Shown here piece after piece: positions 22,568 through 34,730 of a DNA stretch of 64,000 nucleotides. A model generated the notes under the pieces. That model was not told the origin of the DNA. It did no database searches and saw only the letters and a list, made by a program, of their open reading frames with translations. Made by a program: the position numbers and the translations under genes. Source of the DNA: Isoetes taiwanensis (lineage: Eukaryota; Streptophyta; Lycopodiopsida; Isoetales; Isoetaceae); NCBI GenBank assembly GCA_021234155.1, contig JAJEKV010000014.1, forward strand, positions 704,949-768,948, given 5' to 3'. The first letter of the stretch is position 1. Every line of letters starts with the position of its first letter.

Positions 22568-22895
22568 TCATGCTCTATTTTTTTCTGTTTTTGTCACTGT
22601 TTTGTCTGCGGCAGCAGATTTTTCAACATTATGTCTGTGTTTGTAAAGGGTATTTTCATCAAATATTATATCTCTGCTGACAATGATTTTGTTTGATTCA
22701 GGTATGTACATTCTGAACCCCTTTGATTGCTCATCATAGCCCACAAGATAACTAATGTTGGCCTTGTCATCCAGTTTACTTCTTGTTTCTTTGGGCACAT
22801 GAATGTATCCTAAGCAGCCATATACTTTGAACATGTTATAGTCAATGTTAACCCTGTTTGATGACCATACAAGTTCTGGAATATTTCCATGTAAT
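22568..22895 (-). mobile_element. Copia integrase C-terminal part
   Basis: The minus strand encodes FKVYGCLGYIHVPKETRSKL, ISYLVGYDEQSKGFRMY and KIIVSRDIIFDE, matching the conserved end of Copia integrase (VFG...VP...R.K.......GY....K.YR......I..SRDV.FDE). It is bounded on its upstream side by the LINE fragment. Confidence 0.88.
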
Positions 22896-22899
22896 GATG

Positions 22900-23325
22900 C
22901 AAAGGGATGTCCTGGCGCGGCTCTCCAACCCACCGACCCGTCTCAAGCCGAAGATGGTGGGCCCCTGTTCGAATGGATGCGATGATCCTGCGCTTCTTCA
23001 TGGGCAACTGAGAACGCAGGTAGAGCTGTGGGCCTCGAACCAGGGTGGGGTTTATGTGCTGTTTGTAGTGTGCCACCTTTACCTGTTCCAGAGCATGGTG
23101 GTCCCAGAGCTTCCCCAGGAAACAAGAGTCCAAGTACCCCCTCAGCCTATCCCAGCCGGCGTCTGTGTGCACCTGGACGCACCTATGTGCGTTTATGTTC
23201 CAACGCGCAAGCCACTGGGCTCTCTTGTCCTTCCAACAAGCCCTGAGTCGTTGCGGGCTCATCGCCATAGCGTAAGCCAAGTGCGAGAGCCTAGTGTCGC
23301 CGCAATCCGCTTATCTTTCCTAGGA
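22900..23325 (-). mobile_element. LINE 3' fragment inside the Copia fossil
   Basis: A minus-strand ORF (23280-22810) shows LRACWKDKRAQWLARW, RCVQVHTDAGWDRLRGYLDS and RRIIASIRTGAHHLRLETG, the C-terminal tail of the same LINE family seen at 1-3260 (which ends at KDKQAQWFSRW). The tail is GC-rich against AT-rich Copia flanks. It lies between the GAG-pre-integrase and integrase parts of the Copia fossil in the same orientation. No target-site duplication or poly-A could be identified, so it may be a retroposed 5'-truncated copy or material copied in during repair. Confidence 0.82.
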
Positions 23326-23329
23326 TGCA

Positions 23330-24222
23330 TCCTTCACACATAATCTGTTTATTTTGATCTTCTTCTACTTCTTTACATTCCAACAAACCTTTCTTCACCA
23401 TAAATTTGACATTGTTACCATGCGTATGAGCTAGCCTATTATGCCACAGTTCCATGTTTGGAATCATGACAGCATTTATGCTGTCCAAAGTCACATCATT
23501 CAGTTGAAACAAATTACCAATACGTTTTGCGTAAAATCTCAAATCATCATTCATAAACACTTTACATGCTTGCTTGTCAAAGACAAGTTTATATCCAAGA
23601 TCGACCAACTGATTTACTGAAATCAAGTTCTTTATTAAACTAGGCACACATAAGACATTTTGAATGTCAACAACATTTCCATCCAAATCAAGTAGCTGCA
23701 ACAGTCCATAACCTTCAATTTGCTGCATCTCACATGTCTAGATTTGGCTGCTATCACATTCTTGAGAAGATCAGTTGAGGTAACTACTGATCGCTCAGCT
23801 CCGCTATCAACTATAATTGCACTATGCTTATTGTTAGTTTCTTTGTCAATCTTAGAATCAGCAACTGAACACATAAACCTTATCTCTTCATCATTTGTAT
23901 CAATCTCTTGTTCAGACTTTGCCTGTTCTTCTCTAGCAAAATGAACGCCACTGGTACATCCTCTTCTTGGTGGTCCTCTTCCTCTTTGACGGATACCTTT
24001 GCCCCTTCCTCTATTGTTTCTTTTTGGACTAGAGCATTTTGCTGCTATATGACCTTTTCCGCCACAATTATAACATGTTAACTCATCATTAAGCTTAGGG
24101 CAATTAGGCTTAATGTGCCCAGGTTCAAAACTTTGCTTTTTTCCCTTTCCTGCATAAAGTATTTCAGCAGAATCATCTTCTGACTTATTTATTTTTTTCT
24201 GCTCTACTTCTGTCCTCAGCAT
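23330..24222 (-). mobile_element. Copia zinc knuckle, protease and pre-integrase region
   Basis: The minus strand encodes CYNCGGKGHIAAKC (CCHC nucleic-acid-binding knuckle) near 24080-24040, then an Arg/Gly-rich linker, IIVDSGAERSVV (DSGA aspartic protease active site) near 23825-23790, then NVLCVPSLIKNLISVNQL, and WHNRLAHTHGNNV...CEGCILGK (H-H-C-C zinc-binding start of integrase) near 23445-23330. Confidence 0.9.
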
Positions 24223-24237
24223 GCTCTCTGCTCTTGT

Positions 24238-24528
24238 TCATGTTTTCGCAACATTCCTTATCAATACGACCAATTGATCATTATCTGAAACAACTCTAGC
24301 AATCGAGAGTACTTGGTACCTCTCATTAATATTCACACCAGCTCCCTCTAAATCCGCTATAATATTATCGAACTTATTAAAGAAGTCAGATATATCATCA
24401 TCATCATGGAACTTTAATGATCTCAGCTCATTTTCAAGAACTTCTATCTGAGAAGAAGTCTTAGCTTCATAATGTTTAAGTAGATATGACCACATCTGGC
24501 GAGGGGTCTTACCTCTGAGTTTAAGCAT
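24238..24528 (-). mobile_element. Copia gag piece
   Basis: Reads LKLRGKTPRQMWSYLLKHYE, then LENELRSLKFHDDDDISDFF and NKFDNIIADLEGAG on the minus strand, the usual middle of Copia gag (W..L...Y........L...L..L.M.......F...F..I...L...G). Confidence 0.85.
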
Positions 24529-24547
24529 TATAGTTGGGCCAACTTTG

Positions 24548-24752
24548 CTAGAGCTTGATCTTTCTAATTTTTCACGACCTCCTTTGCCTTATTTCCATTT
24601 GTCCAGGTGTCCGCCAACATACCTTAGACCTTAGAAAAGTTTAATGTTTTCTTAACAGATCAATTTGTTTTCATGAATATAACCATGCTGTAACCTTATT
24701 CATCATGTAACCTTTGAACTCAGGCCAGAAACTTAAGATGAACCATCAAATG
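24548..24752 (-). repeat. Copia 5' LTR remnant
   Basis: Direct repeat of 20502-20709 with a handful of differences, ending at CCATCAAATG where it meets a copy of the local unit-tail sequence. I see no primer-binding site of the usual initiator-Met type next to it. Confidence 0.75.
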
Positions 24753-25190
24753 CCCATCCGAAAAAGCAATCTAGATCAGAGAAGCATGTGAGAAAATCTA
24801 CTCCTTCAATTGACATGCATAAATCAGTCAGCATGCACGAAGCAATTGTGCTAAGGAAGAATGAATCACGCCTGCAAAGTGCAAAGAAACTGGCAAAGCA
24901 CGATGAATACCTCCAAGATGCCTGCAAAGTGCATAGAAACTGGCAAAGCAAGATGAATACTTCCAAGAAATAGTTTCTCAATTTGTGAAGCCTCCTCATA
25001 GCATGCAAAGCAAAATTTACTTTCAAGAAACAATCTTAACTCGTGCAAAAAGTAGATGCAAGGAAAGAGGAAGAGCAATCTAAAAGGGAAGAAAAGAGGA
25101 AGAGCAATCTAAAAGGGAAGAAAAGAGGATGGATAGAGCCGAGAGAAGCAATGCACAAGGAAAGAGATGATGATGTGAGAAGATGCCGAT
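24753..25190 (+). repeat. Third copy of the unit-tail sequence plus short tandem repeats
   Basis: 24753-24890 repeats 20057-20187 and 12015-12145 (CCATCCGAAAAAGCAATC through GCAAAGTG). It is followed by two ~47-bp units (GCAAAGTGCA.AGAAACTGGC, at 24875 and 24921) and by a 31-bp tandem (GGAAGAGCAATCTAAAAGGG at 25068 and 25099). The last 60 bp (CAAGGAAAGAGATGATG, GATGCCGATAAC) resemble 10050-10095. Confidence 0.8.
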
Positions 25191-25778
25191 AACCAACCAC
25201 AAGAATGAATAGTGATATATAACTGCTCGTCCCTTCCCAGAATGCCGATCCGATGGCTTGGATCGATGCCTATTAACATCTATGGCACCCAAATTTGCAC
25301 GATGCCAGATCGCATAAATTGTCACTGCTTGATTTCAATTTCGACCTTGTTGAATCTCTACAAACTTGTAATAAGTTACAAAGCCAAAGATTCTGCATTA
25401 TCATAGCAAGAAGCCTAAACTTTTCCTAACAAAAAACAAACAATGCTCACCTGTATTGTCTCATTCGTGTCTAGAAGTATATTAACAAGGTCAGACTCTA
25501 CAATAAAGCTGCAAATAGACTGAACATCAAGATGATGTAAGGCAACAATAATGGAATTATGAAGAAGGCATTCAGTTAATTACCATGCTAAAAGAGTCTT
25601 CATTTGCGCGACTAAGATTTCACAACACCTATAGATGCCGGTCATACTAGCCAGTATTGGATATGTTACAGGAGGCATGTTCTGGAATGGGCATGTTTGA
25701 TTTAATAAGTCATTAAATAAATCTACTGGCTTGCACTTATATAGTATCTGAAGCTCTCTTATCGTGTTAAATTTGTTA

Positions 25779-25960
25779 ACTGTTTATGATACGAGAGAGC
25801 GATGAGAAGTTTATTGTCTTCCATTCTTTGGAGTGACAATGATGCAAAGAGATTAGGCAGTCATGTTACTGTTTGTGATGCGAGCGAGGGAGTTGTGGGA
25901 GGTTTGCCATCTTCTATTCTTTGGAGTGACAGTGATGCAAAGAGAAGAGGCAGTTCCAAC
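25779..25960 (+). repeat. Tandem duplication, 2 units of about 91-93 bp
   Basis: Units start at 25779 and 25870. Each contains CTGTTT.TGAT.CGAG, then ATTCTTTGGAGTGACA.TGAT, then GCAAAGAGA..AGGCAGT. A 70-codon ORF (25802-26014) encodes SSILWSDxDAKR twice, but only because of the repeat. Confidence 0.8.
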
Positions 25961-26760
25961 TATTGCTTATTTCCAAGTTGGTTATTTTTGAAAGCCATCA
26001 TGTACAGGAGCTAAAGCATGGTATCCATTTGAACTAGAATGTGTGTAGTACAAATTCTCACCATAAGAGCATAAGACTATATTTTTTAAAAGGCTTTTTG
26101 CACGTGAAAGCAACTTCTCAATTAACGACTTATAATATGATTGAAATATGCACAAACTATATATTACAAGACATGGAAGATTATATAACTACTATATAAT
26201 ATTATATAACAGAAGATCAACCCCATGCTTGCAAAGTTTCATCATTTAGTAAGGTGTAAGTTAGAAACCTCAACAGTTGATGGAACTGAAGTTAAATTGA
26301 TACACAATGCTATCATTTCCTCAGGGGCATCCTTTATAGGTCCTGCAAATATAATCTACTTCCAATTTACATTAGGGGATAAGTTCTGTTCCAAATCTTA
26401 TATATTATATATAAACATAACATGCAAGCTCCTCAATATTTTACAATATATGCTTGATTCTTGAAACTTTTCTTTATATAGTTTCCTAACGGCGGTAACG
26501 TATTTCTCTCGTTTCATTTTGATACTTTCTGATATGCTGGAAGAAAGAACTCGAATTCTTAAACATGAGATAAAGTTTGCATAATCTTTGCCTCTTCAAA
26601 GCATGCCCGCAACGCATTATCACATGATATATTGTAGTTGCTGACTTAACAACCCATCTAGGACTGGCAATAGTGCACAATTAACCTATTAAAATGATCT
26701 ATAATCATGAACATAATTTAGAAAATGCAAATTTCTGCAGAAGTATGATCCAACATTTAC

Positions 26761-26874
26761 CACAAAATTTCTTTACATAGACAATCTGACAAATAAATCC
26801 AGTGTGTTTTGAAACACCACAAAATTTCTTTACATAGACAATCTGACAAATAACTCCAATGTGTTTTGAAACAA
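26761..26874 (+). repeat. Tandem duplication, 2 units of 57 bp
   Basis: CACAAAATTTCTTTACATAG begins both units (26761 and 26818). The units differ at only about two positions (AAATAAATCCAGTG against AAATAACTCCAATG), so the duplication is recent. Confidence 0.9.
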
Positions 26875-27749
26875 GAATTCAAAGTGGTTGCTAAGTACAT
26901 TTCTTTGTTTATTTAATAAAATATGATGCTTCAATTACAAGATAGGGAACATTAATGGGTACCACTTGCCTACGCTCACAATCTTCTCCAGTGGACTAAA
27001 AGCAAGGGGGGTTCATACTCAATATCCATACATGGTGCCTGCGTGACCCTTAGGGGTTTTTTTTTTAATGAAAACATACGTATATGCCATACATCATGTA
27101 GGGTTATTTTTTTTCCACACCATACGAAAATCGGCAAGGGGTAAGTTGGCGGGAGAAGAGAAACCATGCAAGTATGGGAGGGGGTCCTTGATCCGGCGTA
27201 TGCTGAGAAGAATAGGGATATTTAGGTTCGTATTGTAATTTGAGGACGTAATGAGTTAATATCGAAATAAATCTTGAATAGCATTTCATTTTTTTCCCTT
27301 TTTTTCTTCACGTTTTCATCATTCAGGGTTCAGGTTGCACTTGAAGGAAATCTAGTGAGCCCGGTGATCTCTCTTGGTTTTCCATTTCACTTGGGATTTT
27401 GGTAAAGCTGCACGACTTCTCATTTATTTCTTTGTTGTGGTATTGTTTTGATGTGCTCTTTCTCTTAGAACTCTGGTGACATTCATTTTGATTGCATCAA
27501 AGCGGGGTTACAAAGCGCCATGTGCCTTTTCGAATCTCTAGTTCGGATTCAAGAATATTTAAACGAAGACAAGAAAGTTTGTAAGTTTTGATTTGATCTG
27601 AACATTCTCATTTATTGGCTCGAGAATATTAGAGTCTCGATCTAAGAACCTTAGAGTCCGATCTCACTTATTGATCTAAGAACTTTAGGCACTGATGTCT
27701 TTATAGCTCATTATTAACTCATGTCCGATACATGTGGTGAATTTCTTCT

Positions 27750-30690
27750 TGCTTCATGTAGGTAGCATGGAGTATCGAACAATTGTAATTTTCCTAGAGG
27801 ATGGCATGGGAAATTCATGGAGATTGGGTTTGTGAGGGCAAAGGATGGAGTGTCATATATGGAGTTGCGCGGGAGATAGAGAAGGACGAGTTCGAGGCAA
27901 TGGAGGTCGCGGGCCGTTTTCTTTGAGACATGAAATTGCCTTTGTCCAAGAGGCAAGAGGAGAGGTTTAAGGTGGTGAAAATGATGTCTCAAGAAGGCTG
28001 ATGGATGGGGCAAGCAATCAGCCGGTAAAAAGGATAATTAGTGAAAGCGGTCACCAATTAAAAGGCCCGTCTTATTATCCGGGACTTGGAAGAAGAATCT
28101 ACTCCTCTTGATGATGTGGTTGAAGTAGTTACTAAGAACATCAAGACGATACCATGTGAGGGGCGGTGAGGGCAAATTGCAATCAAAACTTGCCACTAAA
28201 TTTGAGACAAACAAATGGAAGAAGGATCTCAAGTACTACACAACAAAGCTTAGAAAAGCCGGGTCTAAAAAAGACCGATTTGAGTTGGGATCAAAGGCGT
28301 TAATGGCGGACCAATGTTCTATTTGTGGTGTATTGAATGCAGCCTAAAGTATGGTAGGGAGGCCAAGCTACTATGTATAATTTCTTTGCCAAACATTGTT
28401 TTCTTGAATCACATTTGAGAATTATAATCGGCATAATGGAGATGCAAATATGGTCAATGAAGTAGAAGATTCTTGAAGATATTGTCGAACGAAATAAAGC
28501 CTTGGTGGAGCAGTGTTTGTTAAGCGATGTTACTCCTTTTGTAGACTGATCACGGAGTTCTTTTGAGTTGTATCGGACAAACAGATAAAGTGGTACAAAG
28601 ACCTAGGTGGCATCCCGTGATTGTTTGCAAGCTATGCAACAAGTCACTTTTGTTATTCCCAACTGCAGGTTCTATAGTCACAAATATGAAGCAACACATT
28701 ATGTCGTCTAGGCATATTCAAAATACTGCAGCAAAGGAAACTAAAGAAAGAAAATCTGCGGAACAAAACAAAGGTGGCAGACCACCAAAGAATCACTATG
28801 ATCCACGGCAAAAGAGCATGTTGGCCTTCATCAGCCAAGGTTAGTTATTTCTTATATAATGTTTACTTTAATAAGTGTTGAATTCTAAATCGTGTACTTT
28901 GACATGCGTGCAAAGAACATCTTCAGGAACAAACAAGGAAAATGTTAGCGGCATGGATAGTAAGTTGTTTCTAAAACCAATGTTTTTGAAGATGCATGTT
29001 GTTGTTTCTTATGAGTTGGATAGTTATAAACTTTAAACGTATAAACAGGAGATACATACCTGGCTTCTTTATGTTGGGGATATTGGCAGATGAAGTATAG
29101 ATATGGGTCTAATACATGTGATTTAAGACCATTTTTAGATGAATCAAAACCAGGATTTAGATGGTATTGTGAACCAAAACTGCAAGGAAAATTTGAGATC
29201 AAGGGGAATTTGGTAGTTATAGATGGAACCCTTAGGCATATTTCTGAGCGTAATTAACACCGATGGGCAGACACTTTTTGAATTACCAATGTTCATTTTG
29301 TGCATCAATACCAAGGGAAAGAGACCTTGAATGAGGGTTTATAGGCGGAAAAACACCAAGAGGAACAAGAACGGAAAAACCATGTGTGAGAGTAGATTAC
29401 ATGACTCATACGAGAGATGCATAAATTGGCAAAGGAGACAAGATTGAGAAATGTAAAACTAACAAAGCGAGTTGACGCTACGAAGATGAAGGTGGTGGCA
29501 CTCTCTGTAAAAGTTAGATCTTTGCGTGAAAGTCTATGTGAATCCTTAAATAGGAAGGGCGTGAAAAGTTTTGTAGAGATATCCACGGAAGCCCATTCAT
29601 TAGGGAAGTTTGATGGGAGAGAAGCCCTTTGGAATTTTCTTATTGATATTGCGACACCAAACAAGAAAACATATATAAACTTTCTCGAGTGTCAAATTGG
29701 AGAAGATGGTGTAAAACTAAGTTGTGACTTGTCCGATTATACTCTTGTTATACGGGACGCACAAATTGTACATGCATTATGAAGGGATGTTGTGTGCACA
29801 AGAGTTATGTAACCGTGTGTCTGCATATGTTGTAATAACACCGAAGACATGACTTGGTGGAACAAACCATGGGTCAAAGAGGATTATTTCCACCCAGCAT
29901 TACTATAGACAATGCGGGATGGACATTATGAGGATGAATCGATATTGTGGAAAATACTCAAAGAGAATGAAAATGCAGCCATAACAAATCAAGAAGTCGA
30001 TAATGAACGGATAATGGAAATCTTGTTGCGTAATCGAAATGAGGCATGTCTTTGATAAAATGATGAGCGATAAAGAAATGGAGAAGGATTTTGGAGTTGA
30101 GAGGATTTATGCATTGGTGACAAACAAATATGCAAGGCGACATTAGTGAGTCAACTTAATGGGAATCCATGGCTCTCAAAGGATAGGTTGACTAGAGTGA
30201 GAAATCAAGTTTATTGCATAGGGAGACTATGAAAATAAATGCTTTTGCAACTTCACTTGAGTTGGGTCCCGATTCAAGCAAATATATTTGAAGTTAGGCG
30301 AGGAGAGCTCTACTAGAAAGCATAGAAAAATGTGCACCTCCTCACAAGGAAACCAAATATGTTTGGTATTTGGGAAGAATCTTGAGCATTAGAAAGAAGA
30401 TTGGTAAAGGATGGAGAGAAAGGAGAACCAATTGATTTACTTGAATAGGCCATCTTGTGCGGTGGGGGTCAATCTTGCTTGGTATAATGAGCACAAGGAG
30501 AAAAACCAGCTCATGGTTTTCCTATGATTTATCAGACCTACAATTAATTTCACTTGACTCCATCATATCACTTGCCTGTGTAACATTTGATCCAAAAATG
30601 AGTAGGTATACTTTAGATGGCAGTGACAGAAGTCAATTTGATAAGTTCCTAGCTGACCAGAAAAAAGGTTTGTACATGCTAATTTGACTG
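27750..30690 (+). pseudogene. Broken intron-containing zinc-finger gene of transposon-like type
   Basis: A coding signal runs through several plus-strand frames. Near 28200: KWKKDLKYYTTKLRKAGSKK, then DRFELGSKALMADQCSIC. Near 28390: NFFAKHCFLESHLRIIIG. At 28563-28840 a frame holds a C2H2-like finger (CKLCNKSL...HIMSSRH) and a GGRPPK AT-hook-like patch, ending at a GTTAGT donor. A small exon (28927-28959) lies between CTTCAG and GTAAGT. After ATAAACAG at 29048 come CWGYWQMKYRYGSNTCDLRP, KPGFRWYCEPKLQGKFEI and, at about 29290, CSFCASIPRERDLE. Further on: RLRNVKLTKRVDATKMKV. The combination recalls multi-exon proteins repeated in fern, moss and lycophyte genomes, which I believe are transposon-derived but cannot name. 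Frame breaks are numerous downstream of 29220. The last clear frame ends at 30687. Confidence 0.55.
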
Positions 30691-31826
30691 GTTTTTGGAT
30701 GCTCCACTCTTATTGATTCTGTATTTTTTATATGAAGGGAACAAAGGGAAGGCGAAGGTAACGTGAAACAAGAGAAACGCTATTTTACTCTGGAGCTGAT
30801 ATAAAAAGGTCAGCTTCATTGTCTTCTTGTCTTCTTTGTCTCTTTGTAGAACAACATTGTCTTCTTGTAGAGCAGCTTCATTGTCTTCTTTGTAGAGCAG
30901 CATTGTCTATGATTTTGCTGTAAGCTGGTCGGGCTAATTTTGATAATGTGTTGTAAATGTAACAGGGAACTCAAGTTTTTGTGCGATTTGGTGCTTGGAA
31001 GATTTCTGCTCCTTAATACTTAGTGCCAGAAATTGAAGAAATGTCATTTACAAACTCTGAACCTTAAGTCTTCATTTGATATTCTGCTTAGATTAGATAA
31101 ATAGGGTGTGGCAGGTTTAAAGACACATGCAGGTTGGCCCAAAACAAGATGTAAGAGTTCATGCAGATATGCTGCAACACAAGATGTAAAGTTCATGTCA
31201 TAGTGTTGAAGTTCTTGTTTTTCACATTGCAGACTTATTGCCATCATATAGCCATAGATCTATTATTTTTTGGACATAGCCATAACATAGGTATGTCTCG
31301 GCTTAGGTATGTAGTGGTAAAGTAGTGCCCTGTTTTGTTGTACAACACCACAAAAGCTTGCATGAACTTAAATATTTTGAAAAAAAGATCCTTCACATAC
31401 AACTAAATAACTACTAGAAATGTTAGTAAATTGGTACATATAAGAAGCAAGCATTTATATGGGAGGGGTATATTTGCCTTGGAAAAAATGGCATATATAT
31501 GTATGGCAGGGATGCAAAATTGATGGATTTAGCAGACCTTACGAGAGGGGGTTTTTCATAAGGAAAAGTGTATACAGGGGGGTTTCTCCTGACCCTGTGC
31601 ACGCACAAGACATCCCCCCTATAGCTTAGGTGAATCCTGGGACTAAAAAGGAAAAGCCAATTCTCCTCCTTCATAGTTCTTTATGATAATACTAAAAATG
31701 GCCACGCATCTTATGTATCTGAACATGGATTACATGCGAAGAACATTTCACCACCATAGAATTCATGTAAATGTGTTGCCTACTATCAAAGTTGCTTCAA
31801 AGAAGAATTCAAAGACTAGCCCGTTT
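30691..31826. other. Intergenic; microrepeats and a dispersed repeat
   Basis: 30818-30905 is a string of TTGTCTTCTTTGTAGAGCAGC-like short repeats. 31560-31640 (GTGTATACAGGGGGG, CTGACCCTGTGCACGCACA, TAGCTTAGGTGAATCC) is a diverged copy of 7340-7420 and 14770-14830. No gene is recognised. Confidence 0.55.
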
Positions 31827-32632
<806 letters not shown>

Positions 32633-32690
32633 TTTTTGGAGTATGGAGATCGGCTAAGCTTCGCTTCTTGAAATAAGGACGTACTCTTGC

Positions 32691-32750
32691 GTTTATATAG
32701 GAGCTCTAGAAAATCCCTTACAATGTCCTACCAATTGCGCTAGCCAATCG
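32691..32750 (-). promoter_or_regulatory. Lhcb-copy promoter: TATA box and CCAAT-type boxes
   Basis: On the minus strand CTATATAAAC (plus positions 32691-32700) lies about 60 bp upstream of the ATG. Two ATTGG elements (plus-strand CCAAT at 32731 and 32744) lie about 40 bp further up. This is normal spacing for a plant light-harvesting gene, and it shows the copy is not a promoterless retrocopy. Confidence 0.65.
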
Positions 32751-33123
32751 TTGCCTTGGTTTGCAAGCTCTTCAATCTAGTCCACTTCTTTGATTTCCTT
32801 GGTTTGTCATTATATGACCACTTCCTATCTAAAGAGGATTTTTACAAAATGTTGTGGCCACGCACATAAGTTATCTAAGATTTGCTCTAAAATCATGCCC
32901 CACCATCATGGGATGGATGACAAAATTGTTTATTACTTTGGAAATCGGATGCTTTACATTTTCTCTAATCGTTCCGTTCTTTAGGTAGATGGGTTTTTTT
33001 TCGACGTGCTAGGCCACATCACCTCAATTAAATGCTATCCATTGATCTTGGGATTTTTACATGGTAGGGCCGAGAAAATTAATTGATCTTGGAATTTTTA
33101 CATAGTGAGGGCCGAGGGTCTTA
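32751..33123. other. Upstream DNA between the Lhcb copy and the hairpin element
   Basis: No gene. GATCTTGG.ATTTTTACAT occurs twice (33045-33062 and 33084-33102) next to GGGCCGAG, an ~40-bp imperfect tandem at 33045-33125. Confidence 0.5.
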
Positions 33124-33722
33124 TTTATCAACCACAGTCATGTTTGAAAAAAAAAATATACGCAATTTTTGTGGAAACGAATGTCATGTTAAAGCCACAT
33201 CACACGAGTTTTTTTTATTGGGAAAAACTCTGAAATACCCTTATGTTTTGCTAAAATTAACAAAACGCCCCTAGTTTTGGGGGTATTTTAATGGAAATGA
33301 TTATAACTTTTTTGTGATGATACAAATGAGAATGAGCCTTACAGAGCTATTGTGAAGGAGGATGAGATCTTTCCATCAAAGGTAAGATCATATAAATCGG
33401 AGTCTTAAATCACAAGTTATGCTATTTTTAATACACAAGAAAATTGTAGAAATTTCAGAGGGATTTACCAGACCATAACTTGAGATTTCGGAATCCGATT
33501 CAGGAGATGTTAACTTCCATGGAAAGATCTCAAGCTCTTCTACAATATATTTGAAAGACTCATTCTCATTTGGATCATCACAAAAAACTTATGATCATTT
33601 CTATAAAAATACCCCCAAAACTAGGGGCGTTTTGTTAGTTTTAGCAAAACATAAGGGTATTTCAGAGTTTTTCCCTTTTTGATTTTATTTCATGCTGGTT
33701 CAAACATGACCGTGGTTGTTAA
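33124..33722. mobile_element. Hairpin (fold-back) element, MITE-like, about 600 bp
   Basis: The two ends are long inverted repeats. The left arm, AACCACAGTCATGTTTGAA (33130) and GGGAAAAACTCTGAAATACC (33219) through GATACAAATGAGAATGAG (33318), pairs with the right arm, CTCATTCTCATTTGGATCATC (33560) through GGGTATTTCAGAGTTTTTCC (33654) and TTCAAACATGACCGTGGTTG (33699). The inner arms of about 130 bp are close to perfect, the outer parts looser. No transposase is present. A transcript would fold into a long double-stranded stem and could feed small-RNA production. The superfamily is not clear because no target-site duplication is obvious. Confidence 0.85.
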
Positions 33723-34730
33723 AGAAGATGATCCGAGTTAGGGCCGAGAAAATTAGTCAGAATGCAGAGAGAAAAAGGCTGCCGAATGTGGAGTCCATTT
33801 AGGTCTAAGTCTACCTTGAGACTCGGCAAGGTGAGGTTTGTTTCAGATTGTGGCCTTGTATTTCACAAGGGCCAAGATTTTATGTACAATGTGTGGCTCT
33901 AGGTTTTGGCTACAAGATCTGATTCCTTACGGTTGCTACCTGCATTTCGGCCTTCAATCTCAGCATCGTCAGAACTTCGTAATTTTACGCACATCGTCCT
34001 GCCCAGAATTTCCTTTTGCAGGTATCTGTTCTTCATCTCAAGTGCCTGCTTGTTGAAATTGAACTCTCACGGAATGTAGTTCCAAGTATAGAATTGATGA
34101 CAAGAATATGGATTGCAAAAGCTTTAGGGCAGGCCATGGCAAAATACCAGTTTTGGTAATAATAGCAGTTTTATGCAATCACCGATGGCTTAGGCCGTGT
34201 AACATAATTGTTTAACAAAAATATGAGCAGGATGAGCATGTTAAAGCTGAAGAAAGAGATAGGATTTTCGATCATACATAAAATTCTGTAAGGCTCCTTA
34301 CAGTGAGGCTTCTTAGGGAGCCATGTTGAAGCCTCCTCGCAGAGGAATTTTATCAGTCATTCATGGAGCCTTAAACTTGAGCAAGCTAGCTAGGATTGAT
34401 TGCTAACTAGGCAAGATTCACTGTACATGATCTAACATGATCTCCCTAGGAAATGCCACTTGTAGAAGATTTAACATCCTATACACACATAACAAATATA
34501 AGCATTTGTATGCGCATGCTTTTTTGTTTTCGGAGGGGTAAATAATTGAATATTGTTGTAGTCTCTTCAGCCTTTACATGCTATAGTTGTGCTACGTGCC
34601 ATGTTCCTTTGCGGGGATTTGTAAGCATTTAACTAGTTGCCAGTTGCATTGTTACTTGTTGCAATTTCTACAGATTTTTACGGAGAGATCTTTCACCACT
34701 CACCTATGGCTAGAAGGAATTCTTATATTG
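33723..34730. other. Intergenic, no recognisable gene
   Basis: Short ORFs only. GGGCCGAGAAAATTAGTCAG at 33743 resembles GGGCCGAGAAAATTAATTG at 33066 in direct orientation on the other side of the hairpin element. Confidence 0.5.

Larger units (their letters stand above)
20190..24752 (-). mobile_element. Copia-type LTR retrotransposon fossil, minus strand
   Basis: Read on the minus strand, the parts follow Copia order: gag piece (24528-24238), CCHC zinc knuckle and protease (24222-23635), GAG-pre-integrase zinc region (23728-23330), integrase C-terminal part (22895-22568), reverse transcriptase (22530-21392) and RNase H (21395-20802). A direct repeat of about 205 bp lies at each end. The element is broken, with several breaks, and a LINE fragment sits in its integrase region. 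The right-hand repeat is shorter than the left one. Protein motifs remain clear, suggesting moderate age. The left edge is only known to about 20 bp. Confidence 0.88.
25191..27749. other. Intergenic, no recognisable gene
   Basis: AT-rich with short unsupported ORFs. It contains two local tandem duplications, listed separately (25779-25960 and 26761-26874). The stretch 26985-27130 (GCGTGACCCTTAGGGG followed by a T run, then CACACCATACGAAAATCGGC) looks like another diverged dispersed repeat. Confidence 0.55.
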
